Shown in pieces: positions 43,879-54,092 of a DNA stretch of 64,000 nt. Location of the stretch: positions 434,001 to 498,000 of the forward strand of contig JAQOOI010000061.1 in assembly GCA_028554645.1 (NCBI GenBank). Direction: 5' to 3'. Each line of letters begins with the position of its first letter. Position 1 is the first letter of the stretch. The stretch comes from Omphalotus guepiniiformis. Its lineage: Eukaryota; Basidiomycota; Agaricomycetes; Agaricales; Omphalotaceae. The notes below the pieces were generated by a model that did not search any database, was not told where the DNA came from, and saw only the letters and a program-made list of their open reading frames with translations. Position numbers and translations under genes: made by a program.

Positions 43879-45438
43879 GCGAATCGGCGCTCTCTTCACA
43901 CCACTCTTTATATGGTGGCCATGGCATGAGGATATTGCATGGAGACCAACGATAACGATTTTGATGATGAATGGCCTGAGCAACTTGAATGACGAGATTT
44001 TTCATGAGATGATTTAGAATACCCAATTTGATTTTTGTGCTGTGTATACACGGTTTTCTAGTTAGCATGCATGCAGTTATACATCTTTGCTTGTAGTTAA
44101 AGATTCTCGACGGTGTTGAGGCAAGGTGAATGTCGAGAGTGAAGCGAAGTTTTAGCCTGCCGTCGCGAGCACCAGTGGTCCGCGTCGTTGTCTGCCGGCC
44201 AACATATTTTCTTAATACCATCATCTCAATCTTCGTTCAGAAAGACCATGAGGGCGCTATCTATCGTATCTTCTACAGATACGTCAGGTTATGATACAAT
44301 GCTATCTCATTGGGACCAGGACTATGTGACCCACGAGCCATGCGGCCCTATGATCCCTCCCAGTCTGCCGGTGATTGTATTTAGATGGTTTGGCGGAACT
44401 CTTGCCAGTTTGTCGTCTGGTTCTTTGGACCGTTCAGTACCCTGCGATGAATGCTTCTGTCAAGAGATATCGGTTCCTTGCGGCTTTTGCAAGTTTAGCG
44501 TTGCTTTTTGGTGTGGTGGAAGGGCAAATGTGGTGAGTATACGATGTCTTGACTATATCTTTGATTATTGAGACTGATGGACTTGGTTTATGAAGGTGTG
44601 GAAGGAAGTATATGAGCACGGAGGCTGTCACGAATCCAGGTGTGTAAATTCGTTTGTTTTCAATTGGGAGATAAAAATCGTTAATCGTGTTGCATTTGCT
44701 CTTGCAGGAGGTTAATTCCCTACCTCACTTACGTCCTCTAGATCTCTACTCGCTCTGAGATCAGCCGTAAATCCGTATCTCCCTGAGGATCTCCACTCTG
44801 AAGTTGAAGGTCCAACGTTCGTTTCAATCCTCGTCAATACTGCTATCACATACACCAATGTATCCGGAGCAACCCCCCATCACTCTTCCTCCTAAGCTCT
44901 CATGAGTGAGCACCGGTAAGTCGGGAATTTTGATTTGTGTTAGATTGGGATGGTGATGGTTTTCTTTTTGGACAGGATCACGGTGGTATGACAGTATTTT
45001 CTTTTTTCTGTCATGAAGTTGTTGTTGTTACAAGAAGTTGAAGGCATATGCGTGTCTTCAGGTTCACCCTGTGCCTTCGTTCGATAATACCGAGTCACCG
45101 TGACGGTTCTGGTTGGATGCAGCGCAAGAAGCTGGGTTTTACCTCATGTATGTTATGAGAAAGTACGTTCTTCTCCTTATTTTTTCCTTATTTTATTATT
45201 GACACATAAATCAAGTGCATTGAGAAATTTACTTTCTTCCGAGTACTCAAGTGGTGTGGATGTGTTGTTACCGACGGTTCGGGGTACGCCTTGTACGGAA
45301 GATTGTGGGGATTGTGGGTGAGTTTTTTTTTTTGATGTCATATTTGTTTGTGGTGCTGTGTGATGTTGGGGGTGCTGATTCTTTTCCTTCCTTGGTGATG
45401 ATATTGCAGGTCACAGGTGTGATAATTGCAGAGGCTCG

Positions 45439-46005
45439 TTTCACTACAAACAGGGCAACATTTCCCGCATGGGAAACTTGCCGCTATTTGCTTCGAAATA
45501 TTATTTGTTTGGATCTTTACATTTGACTTGTACAAATAAAGCTTTGCTGCGTGTGAAATAAAGGGTTTTGTGTGATCGATTCTAGTTGCCTTACTTGAGG
45601 TTTGCCGGCGGCAAACCATCATTTCTTTCCTGTGACATTTATTATAAATGTCGGCCGGGAAACTAAATGGGCAATTACCGGGCAACTACCGGGCAATCAC
45701 TGGGCAATCAACGGGCAACCCAGACTACCGTTGATTGCCCGTTGATTGCCCATTTAGTTTCCCGGCCGACATTTTAAATAAATGTCACGGGAGAAAACGG
45801 CAAAGTTGCCATGTATTTGGCACTCACTTTGTCACGTGCGAAACTCCCCAAATTGTCACTGAAAATTCCCTCAAAAGGCCACAACTTTTACGTGCGAAAA
45901 ACTTTTTTAATTTCTTTGAAAATGTACAAGTCTATATAAATAGTATTTCAAAGCAAATGGCAAGTAATTTCGCTTACGTGAAATATTGCCCTCCTTGTAG
46001 TGTTT
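45439..46005. mobile_element. 561 bp non-autonomous CACTA-type inverted-repeat element with TTT duplication
   Basis: The element spans 45442-46002, begins CACTACAAACAGGGCAAC and ends in the inverse of CACTACAAGGAGGGCAAT. TTT occurs on both sides (45439-45441, 46003-46005). The intact paralogue at about 52243-52256 has the uninterrupted site CGTTTGAAGATATT, which proves the borders and the 3 bp duplication. The arms are imperfect inverted repeats over most of the length, with a perfect 30 bp core (45646-45675 and 45745-45774). No coding capacity. CACTA ends with a 3 bp duplication are the hallmarks of the CACTA/EnSpm superfamily; the transposase source is not in this window. Confidence 0.9.
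45669..45723 (+). repeat. 11-bp tandem repeat inside the CACTA-type element
   Basis: Five units of 11 bp beginning GGGCAA (GGGCAATTACC, GGGCAACTACC, GGGCAATCACT, GGGCAATCAAC, GGGCAACCCAG). The same word occurs inverted at about 45728-45750. Short repeats in CACTA elements often bind transposase; that role is inferred here. Confidence 0.8.
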
Positions 46006-46299
46006 GAAGATATTAGGACGAAGATGGATGAACGTTCGTTTGTCAATGAATGGAAATTGGATACAAGAAGTAGACTACGTATCTACTGCTTTCGCGTATG
46101 GATGTAAGTTTATTCTAATAAGACCTATAAAGAAAGATAATATATATAAAAAGAATTCCTGAAGGTAAAGATGGACGAGAGTTGAAAAAAGACCGTGCGC
46201 TTGTTCTTGTTGGCTCTACCAACAAGTGCGGCGGCGATTGCAAAGCCGACAATGTTTATCCTTATTCTCCTGCAGATATCTTCAACACTCAAGGCTTCT

Positions 46300-48650
46300 T
46301 GTGCGTTGTAAACGAAATCACAGCTATTTCATGATCGGCATGTTCAAACTAAAGCAGCATTTGTCAGTCAAGGAGATTACACCCACCACGCACGACCACC
46401 TGAAAAAGAACACCCACCATGGCCGACCACCTAAACTCTTGAAGGTTTTTACACTTGGATTTACATTCCATCACCGGGTCCGCCTTCCACAATTCTTTGA
46501 TCGTTGCAGTCGCAGGATCAAGTCCGCAGCCTTCGAGCACTGTTTTGATCACCTGCGAGTTCTTGCTCGAATACTTCAAGTTTATACTTTGAGGTGACCA
46601 CGGATAAACCTCTTTTTTTCGAAAAGGGTCATAAATCGCTCTATCGACATACTTGGGCTGATACTGAGCGAGAGCTTCAGGACGACGTTCAAAACGATGT
46701 TCATGCCGACGATAGAACATGTGAGGATACCACAGGCGTTCCTTGTCCCAGGAGTATGACTGAGACTTAGCTTCGAATACACACGTTGCAAGGTGCAGAT
46801 CCGATGGCATGGCACTAGGCAGCTCTTGACGTAACAAGTGAAGAAGCTCCTTTTCTCTAGCTTCCCGCCATTCGTCGATGAATACAGGCAGGCTTTCTTC
46901 AAAGATCCTACCGAAGTCCTCCTTCTCTACTGATTTGTCAAAAGGTGTGCACCAGATAACGCGGTCAAAGAGTTCGCTAGCCATGATATCCCCTAGGCTA
47001 GGTAGAGGGGTTTGAATACGATCACCTTGCCTGCAGAATGCGGCATACATAGTGTCCAAAAGATTGTATCTCGACATTAATGCCCAAGACCGCTGTTTCG
47101 CGAGGCGTTCGGCTTTGTGTTGCTCCAGGAAAGCTATCAAGGGCTCCTTGATATGCTGCCAACCTAAATGACACTGGGTGGTAAGGTTACACCCAACGAT
47201 ACAGTGTTAAAAACTCACTTCGGTCTGTGAGTTTCGTAGGTTGATTAACTAACTTGTGCCCAGAGAACGAGTCTTTCCATGATTTGTTCATGATCTTGCG
47301 AGCTTCCTCAGCCAAGCCGATTTCATGCAGCCTGTCCAATATGCTTCAAGGGTATTCAGGAGAAGAAAGATGACTCTCGTGACATCACTCACTCTTCGCG
47401 ACGTCTGACGCGCGCGGCTTTCAGTTCATCAGTACGACATTGAAGTCCTGTTTTATACCAGTCTGCGCAAAGCAAAGAATGCTGGGAGAAGCAGATTAGG
47501 ACATAGGTGAGAAAACAAACCCCTGATATGCTTCGTACCTCGCGTACTGATTTACAGTCTCGCTCGCGCTGAGCTTTCCATTGGGCCCGCTTCTCGTCAT
47601 CATTGGCAGTTGCTTGATACTCTGAGACATACTGCTTCACAATGGAAGAGATATATAACTCGATTTGAGCTGTTCAAATATAGGAATCAGATCTGAAAAA
47701 AACCACATCAATCAACCACTTACATTTACGACTGTGCCCCTCACGAACCCTATAAACTGTAAGCATTCCCTGAATTTGTCGGAAATCGAGATAAGTTCCA
47801 GCGCGGTCGGGATCTAAAACGTAACTTTCGGTCTTGAAGCTGAAAAGTCAATGTTCAGCTCAAACCTAATCAACAAATAATAGTGGGCATACACGTCGGG
47901 TTGGCATTTCGTACAGCAACGCATGCGATATTCCCAGCTCACGTTCTCACAACGCGTTTTACTCGTGCAGTTCTGTAGTAAAACGGCAGTCAGAAGCGAG
48001 ATTATCTCCAGGTGATCATCAGAGTTGAGCATACATAGCAAAAGGGATCGAACATGAGCCTTGCATATTGAGGCTCATTCAAGTCATATGGAAGGGGAGG
48101 AAGACCTTCGACATTGGCCCGAGCTGCACGCCAGATGGATTCGGATGACTTGCTCATGAGAATATCACGGAGTGCCTTAGATGTTCGAGCGAGGCGCAGA
48201 ATGTCAAGTGGTCGCAAGTGGCTAAAAATCTGCCACTCGATGAGCCAACATATAGACAACCTAGAAATTGCTCAAACGTACTTCGAATACGACCTCCATT
48301 GGCACATCGGTGACTATCTTGTCAAGCAGTCCTAACTTTCCTCTGATCTTCTTGAATCTCTTGTCAGCAGCAACCTTCCGAACAATTCTACTCGATTCGC
48401 CGTCTTGCTTCGCTTCAGGTGCGCCTTTACGCGTCCCAGTCGCGCGTTTGCGACCGCTGTAAGTGGCCTTGTTTCGCTTTTCATCATGCGAGTCTTCACT
48501 TTCGTCGCTATCATAGAAGGCTTCGTCGTGCTCACGCTTAGTGCCAACGGCAATCTGCGTACTAGAAGCGTCGGAAGCAGTCAAGCAGGACAGCTCTGCA
48601 TGAGAGCTAGCTTGTTGCTTTCCTTGCAAGCGCAAGGACGACCTCGCCAT
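46300..48650 (-). CDS. F-box protein, copy 2
   Basis: Minus-strand paralogue of the gene at the left edge. Exon 1 (48650 to about 48287) starts MARSSLRLQGK, nearly identical to copy 1, and ends VTDVPMEVVFE. Exon 2 gives IFSHLRPLDILRLARTSKAL and IWRAARANVEGLPPLPYDLN. A Cys-rich exon (TRCENVSWEYRMRCCTKCQP) and small exons between 47640 and 47160 follow. The long last exon (about 47140-46364) contains LPSLGDIMASELFDRVIWCTP and GCGLDPATATIKELW. The C-terminus is uncertain: an in-frame read-on stops at 46364, or a short last exon (EHADHEIA...) may follow near 46335. Likely an SCF substrate adaptor, target unknown. Confidence 0.75.
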
Positions 48651-49087
48651 TCTTCAAAGACTTTGGAGTGGCAAATAGTAGAAAGCTGAGAAACTGAGAG
48701 GGCAAAAAGGGGTCCATTCGCTTTTTTAAAATCGCGCGACAGAGTCACGTGAAGCTCACGTGCAGCTTTTCTGTTCATTGTTTACAGTATGTAACACAGA
48801 AAATCACTTCCCCTCCAGGAAGTCGGCATGGGGCAAGAACGACCCGTTCACTCAGCACGCGCGCACTCACAGATCAACACCCATGTTCTCAGCAAATTCC
48901 AAGTGACCTCACCTCGGCAATATCGATTCTCATTTCATTCGTCCTTCCCTTTAGCATGGGTGGAAACAAGAACATCACAAAATTCATCGTTTGTCCTGCG
49001 GCCAAGTTCTGCCGCATCCATAGTCACTGTGAAAATACCTGCCGAAGAGGCGGTATGTACCGGAAAAATAAGACCTTAAACCTCTTG
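48651..49087. other. Promoter region of F-box gene 2
   Basis: TCGCGC (48732-48737), GTCACGTG (48744-48751) and a second CACGTG (48757-48762) lie 80-110 bp upstream of the ATG, mirroring the module of copy 1. The rest shows no gene. Confidence 0.45.
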
Positions 49088-49610
49088 CCCGCGAGACGTC
49101 TAGCTTTGTGTTGCTCCAGAAGGTTTATCAATGGCTCCTAAATTTGTTCCCAACCTGAATTATACTACTTTGTGAGTTGCATCCGACCTTGAAGGGCAAC
49201 TCACCCCGGGTAGTAAGTTTTGTTGGTTGATTCACGAACTTGTGCAAGAACGATTCTTGTCCTGGGTCATCTTACGAGCTTCATCAGCCCAACCGATCTC
49301 CTGCAGCCGATCCAAGATGCTGTAAGGATATTCAAAAGGAAGCAAAGATAGCTTTAGCAAGACATAACTCACTCTTCGCGACGTCTAACGCTCGTCGCAT
49401 TCGGTTCATCGACACAACATGGAAGTTGTGTTTATATGTTCACAGAGCAAAGAATGCCGAGAGAAGAATGTTAGGACATAAGAAAGCGTACTCCTGATGT
49501 GATTCGTACTTCACGTAGCGACTTTAATTCTCCCTCTCGCTCTCCATTGGACCCGCTTCTCGTCATCATTGGCAATTGCTTCATACTTCGAGGCATACTG
49601 GAAGGAGTAC
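49088..49610 (-). pseudogene. F-box gene fragment
   Basis: Matches the middle-to-late part of F-box gene 2 (about 47095-47640), including the stretch CTCACTCTTCGCGACGTCTA and the segment ending in TTGCTTCATACTTCGAGGCA. The frame is interrupted and both ends of the gene are missing, so it is a relic of duplication. Confidence 0.8.
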
Positions 49611-49919
49611 ACAATTTGAGGTCACCTGGTAATTCTTCATGTTCAGCATCAAACTTGGAGTTGGAGTAACTCACTTGTTTTTGGATCTTTGAAAGGTGGA
49701 CGATTGTATTGGGAAACTCAAAGTAACTGAATCCTAAGCTTTATGAAGTGAATTGAGTTTGTGTGGTTGCGGCTAGCCGCTACTTGTGACGGGGTACGTC
49801 TATGATTCCTTGTATATCATGATGTATCGGTTTCCTTCATCTAGTCACGACTCGTTAGATGCTAACGCGTATGACCTCGCGGCGTTCTGTTGTTCCATCC
49901 CCAAACTACGGGATTCGAT

Positions 49920-50075
49920 TTCTCTGCGTATTCATTGGGAGACAACGCGACTTTTGCGAGACAGGATAGGACTGTATTACTTGAGATTGTTTGTATGTTT
50001 GCTTCCCCTTGGGGTCTCGTAGGATGATGACCTAACGCTACAGAATGTTACCCGCTCCACCTTGGGCAAGTAGGC
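49920..50075 (+). pseudogene. Relic of the GH18 chitinase 3' end
   Basis: Contains CGTATTCATTGGGAGACAA and GACTTTTGCGAGACAGGA, then the last-exon homologue (GATGATGACCTAACGCTACA) up to GGGCAAGTAG. About 30 bp of exon 11 and the rest of the gene are missing. It marks the left end of duplication copy B. Confidence 0.85.
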
Positions 50076-50647
50076 AAATCGGCGCTCTCTTCACGCCACT
50101 TTTTGAAAGATGGCCACGGCATGAGGATATTGCATGGAGACACAGACGAATGATAACGATTGATGATGAATGGCCTGAGCAACTTGAATAACGAGATTTT
50201 CATGAGATGATTTAGAGTACTCACTTGATTTTTGTTCTGCATATACACGGCGTTCTAGTTAGTGTGTATGCAGTTATACATCTGAACTTGTAGTCAAAGA
50301 TTTCAACGGTGTTGAGGCAAGAGCGAAGTTTTAGCCTGCCGCCGCGAGCACCAGTCCGCGTCGTTGTCTGCCGGCCAACATATTTTCTTACCATCATCTC
50401 AATCTTCGTTCAGAAATTCTGTTCTTACCATGAGAGCGCTATCTATCGTATCTTCCACAGATACGTCAGATTGTCTTGCTATCTCAATGGGACCAGGACT
50501 ATGTGACCCATGAGCCATGCGGCCCTATGACGGTAGCACCATGCTTCCCCCCAGCCTGCCGGTGATTGTTAGCAGACATATTTAGATGGGTTGGCGGTAC
50601 TCTTGCCAGCTTGTCGTCTGGTTCTTTGGACCGTTTAGTCACCTGCG

Positions 50648-52939
50648 ATGAATGCTCTTATCAAGAGGAAATGTTTTCTTGCGGTTGCAAGTTCAGCGAT
50701 TCTTTTTGGTGCGGTGGAAGGGCAAACGTGGTGAGTATACGATGTCTTGACTATATCTTTGATTATTGAGACTGATGGACTTGGTTTATGAAGGTGCGGA
50801 AAGAATTATATGAGTACGGAGCCTGTCACGAATCCAGGTATGTGTTTTCGTTTTCTTTCAACTGAAGATATAAATCGTTCATCGCGTTGCATTTGCTCTT
50901 GCAGGAGGTCAATTTCCTGCCTCACTTACGTCCTCTAAACCTCTACTCGCTCTGAGATGTGGACCAGCCGTGAAACCCTATCTCCCTGAGGATCTCCACT
51001 CTGAAGCTGAAGATCCAACCTTCGTTTCAATCCTCGTCGATACCGCTATCACATACACCAACGTATCCGGAGCAACCCCCATTACTCTTCCTCCTAAACT
51101 CTCAGAATTATCGGTTACTATCACAATAGACGGCCACTACCTAACCTCAGGCTCAGTCCCTCTAAACGCAACAAAACACCCCCTACCATTCTCACTCTCA
51201 ACACTCTCCCCTCGTACAAAAGCCTATACTATAACATGCACCGCGCGTCTTCCCGGAGGTCCCGGAGGAACCCAAGAATTTTCGACCGAGAATCTCTTGA
51301 CGTATTTACCTCCGAAACCGGATGATATTGGTGCGGTTACGAAGATGGATATGCGTTCGGGGTCACTTTTGGCGAAGCCTGTGGGGATGGGGATTGGAGG
51401 GAGTGAGGCGTATGAGAGGGTGTTTCCGATGGGGTTTTATACGCAGTATGGGTCGTATTTGGCTGTTAATTTGAGTGTGGAGAGGGTATTGAGTGAGCAG
51501 GGGTAGGCTTTGGGGTTCCTTTGGGTGTTTTGAATTCGGGATGCTGATGAATTTTTTGTTTTTGTTTTTGTTTTGGATAGGTTCACGGTGGTACGACAGA
51601 CTTTTCTTGGAACTGTACTTGGAAATTGAACGCATGTATGCGTGTTGTTAGGTTCACCCTGTGCCTTCATTCGATAATATCACGGTACTCGATGAAGTTC
51701 TGGATGCGATGCAAGAAGCTGGGTTGTATCTCATGTACGATATGAGAAAGTACGTCTTTCCCTCCCTTGTTCTATTCCGCTCCTCTATTGACACGCATAC
51801 CAAAAAATAGTACATATATGAACGACACCTCTGTCATCGAGCAAGTCAACCACATCAAGAAACGACCAAACCTACTTTTGTGGTACACCGCCGACGAGCC
51901 AGATGGTACTTCTGATCCACTCAACGCTACATTACATTCCAAGAACCTCATCAACACACTTGATGGCGGAGATGGCCAAGGCGGGTCAGGATACCACCCT
52001 GTATCACTGGTTTTGAATTGCGAGAACTACTTTTTCTCGGAATATTCGAGTGGTGCGGATGTGTTGTTACAGGATACGTATATGATTGGGAATAATGTTA
52101 CGTTCTCGACGGTCTGGGGTACGCCTTGTACCGAGGATTATGGTGATTGTGGGTGAGCTTGGTTTTTGCTTGTTGTGATGTTATGTGATGTTGGGAACGC
52201 TGATACGGCTTTGGTTATAGGTGTGATAATTGTAAGGGTTCGTTTGAAGATATTGCGACGAGGATGGATGAATTTTATGAACGTTTGTTCATTAATGGAT
52301 GGGAGTTGGATAAGGTGGTTTGGACTGTCCCACAAGGTTTCGGGAATGAATCGTTAGTTTTGCTATATTCTCTCTCATTTACTTGCAAACCTAATCTCTG
52401 GTTATTTCTAGATATTGGTCACGATATCCCACCGGTAAAGAGTTTGTTGTACAAAGTATTGTCGGTATCAATCACGGCGGTCTAGGTTCGTCTTCAACAT
52501 ATCAGCAGAGCACCACACACAACGCTGACGTCTCCTTTTTTGCCCCGTAACGACAGGCGTTGTGTCCTGGGACGACCCCACGCCAGCCGACATCAAAGAT
52601 TCCGCATCAGCCCTCGCAAAATCACTTGGTCCCTCAGGCAACATGTCCTCATTCATCCTCGATCCCACCGCCATCGTCAAGCAAATCACGACAAACGGAG
52701 GGGTCGACGCCGGGTTGTGGACTGTAGGAAAAACCACCCTTCTCCTGGCGACTAATATGAACTATGAGAGTGTTTCTCTTAATTTGAGCGAAGTTGGATT
52801 CGAGAGGAACAAGGTTAAGAATGTGGTGCAGGTGTTTGATAGTGGGGCGAGTATTGAATTTGATAGGGATGGTGGTGGTGTTGGTGTTGTTTTCTTTGAG
52901 GATGTAGGTTCGGGAGGGTTTGTGTTTGTGTTGGGATAG
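50648..52939 (+). CDS. Secreted hydrolase-like protein (putative TIM-barrel glycoside hydrolase)
   Basis: Nine exons (50648-50730, 50794-50837, 50905-51502, 51581-51590, 51652-51749, 51811-52152, 52221-52352, 52412-52485, 52557-52939) give 587 aa, frame closed. Residues 1-26 are a signal peptide (MNALIKRKCFLAVASSAILF...). A beta-rich N-terminal region (SVTITIDGHYL, PFSLSTLSPRTKAYTITCTA) is followed by a barrel-like half: MGFYTQYGSYL, HPVPSFDNITVLDEVLDAM, YLMYDMRK, NLLLWYTADEPDG, QDTYMIG, ELDKVVWTVPQGFG, GVVSWDDPT. The YTADEP Glu is a plausible acid/base, as in several glycoside hydrolase clans. I cannot name the CAZy family. Exon 4 is only 10 nt. A broken twin lies at 44447-46075. Confidence 0.7.
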
Positions 52940-54092
52940 GATTCAGAAGGAGTGCTTGTTTTGCGCTACGATGCGCTGTCTCAATACATAGTGAACCTAC
53001 AAGAATTTTTTGTTTTGAGGCAAAGGGGAGACTTCGAGCTTTGCCTTGGGCGGCGGCAGTGCGGCACGGCAGTTATAATGCGTCAGCCAATTCGGCGTAG
53101 GTTCTGCCAAGGATCTGCCAGACCCTGGCTTTCTTCTTGTCTATGTAACTTATGTATGCGCGAGCCTCCTTGTCCTCCTGATGCTGAGTGTACAATGATA
53201 CATATTGCCTTTCTACAACACCGAATTATCGGCCAACTACGCAATCCGTCGTGACCAGGTCTAGCCAGCCTTGGCGCCACTGTACGTTTTCGCGGAACGT
53301 CGCCTTTCGAGGACTTGTTTTGGTTGAAAGACTAGAAAAATCCAGGGTTTTATGTATGGATGAGCTCAAAATTGGATCATATGGCGGTTTTTAGGCTTTC
53401 TTAGGCTCCTACCGGTCTCCTGCGACGCCGGCGGATCGCGCTACGGTGTCAATTTCAATTCGACTCGGAGGCAAAGTGCTAGGCCCTCCTCACCCCTGTC
53501 CTTGGTACTGCTTGGTATCATGTATGCTGTTGAAAATTTCCACTAACGTTTGTTTATTCGTAAATCGGTCATAAATTCAGACCTGATTGGGCGCTATCGG
53601 GCGTCTATCTTCGAGGGCCAAGGCACATCGCAGCGCGCTTGATTGCGTGCTCGTTACCAAGTTTTTGCCGCATCTCTGATACTTCCTACGTCAGTACTTC
53701 TCACACTACCGCTCATCATTGTGCATCTACAGTACAACGTACATGTCAAGGGTTTGGACCTGAGGCCTGAAGATGAAGTAATCTATCCGGTTGATTCGGG
53801 AGCAGTTGTCTGTCTGTCTGCGCAGCGGAATGAGAATCCATACTATATCTCGCATCGTCTTGGACGCTGCAGATGATATCCATGACGATGAATTCTAGGT
53901 TTCGGGCACCATGACCATCGCAGATCCTGACATACACTCCCTCTCGTCACTCGTGGGCCGTGGCGCTGTTATCAGTGAGAGAGCATGGCGCAATCCAATC
54001 ACGCAAGTACGCCATTTTACTCTTTAAATGGGCGGCTAGGTTTGCGGCATGAACGGTTACCCTTCTCACCTAGTATTTTTCCTTAGGCTAGT
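52940..54092. other. Intergenic stretch
   Basis: About 1.15 kb. Short ORFs only, none recognisable. No tRNA seen. Confidence 0.4.

Larger units (their letters stand above)
43690..46075 (+). repeat. Segmental duplication, copy A
   Basis: From the GH18 exon 11 region through the secreted hydrolase pseudogene. It matches 49926 to about 52300 (copy B) apart from several deletions in A and the 561 bp CACTA-type insertion. The non-coding spacer is also alike (for example GGCCATGGCATGAGGATATTG near 43915 and a near match at 50112). Confidence 0.85.
44447..46075 (+). pseudogene. Broken copy of the secreted hydrolase
   Basis: It starts like the intact copy at 50648, with a signal peptide (FLAAFASLALLFGVVEGQ) and the next exon CGRKYMSTEAVTNPG. 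In exon 3 the third codon is TAA (44713-44715) where the intact copy has CAA. About 370 bp of exon 3 are missing around 44925, and much of exon 6 is lost around 45210. A CACTA-type element interrupts exon 7 at 45441/45442. The remaining exon 7 (TTTGAAGATATT...) fades after about 46065. At least four independent lesions make this a clear pseudogene. Confidence 0.9.
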
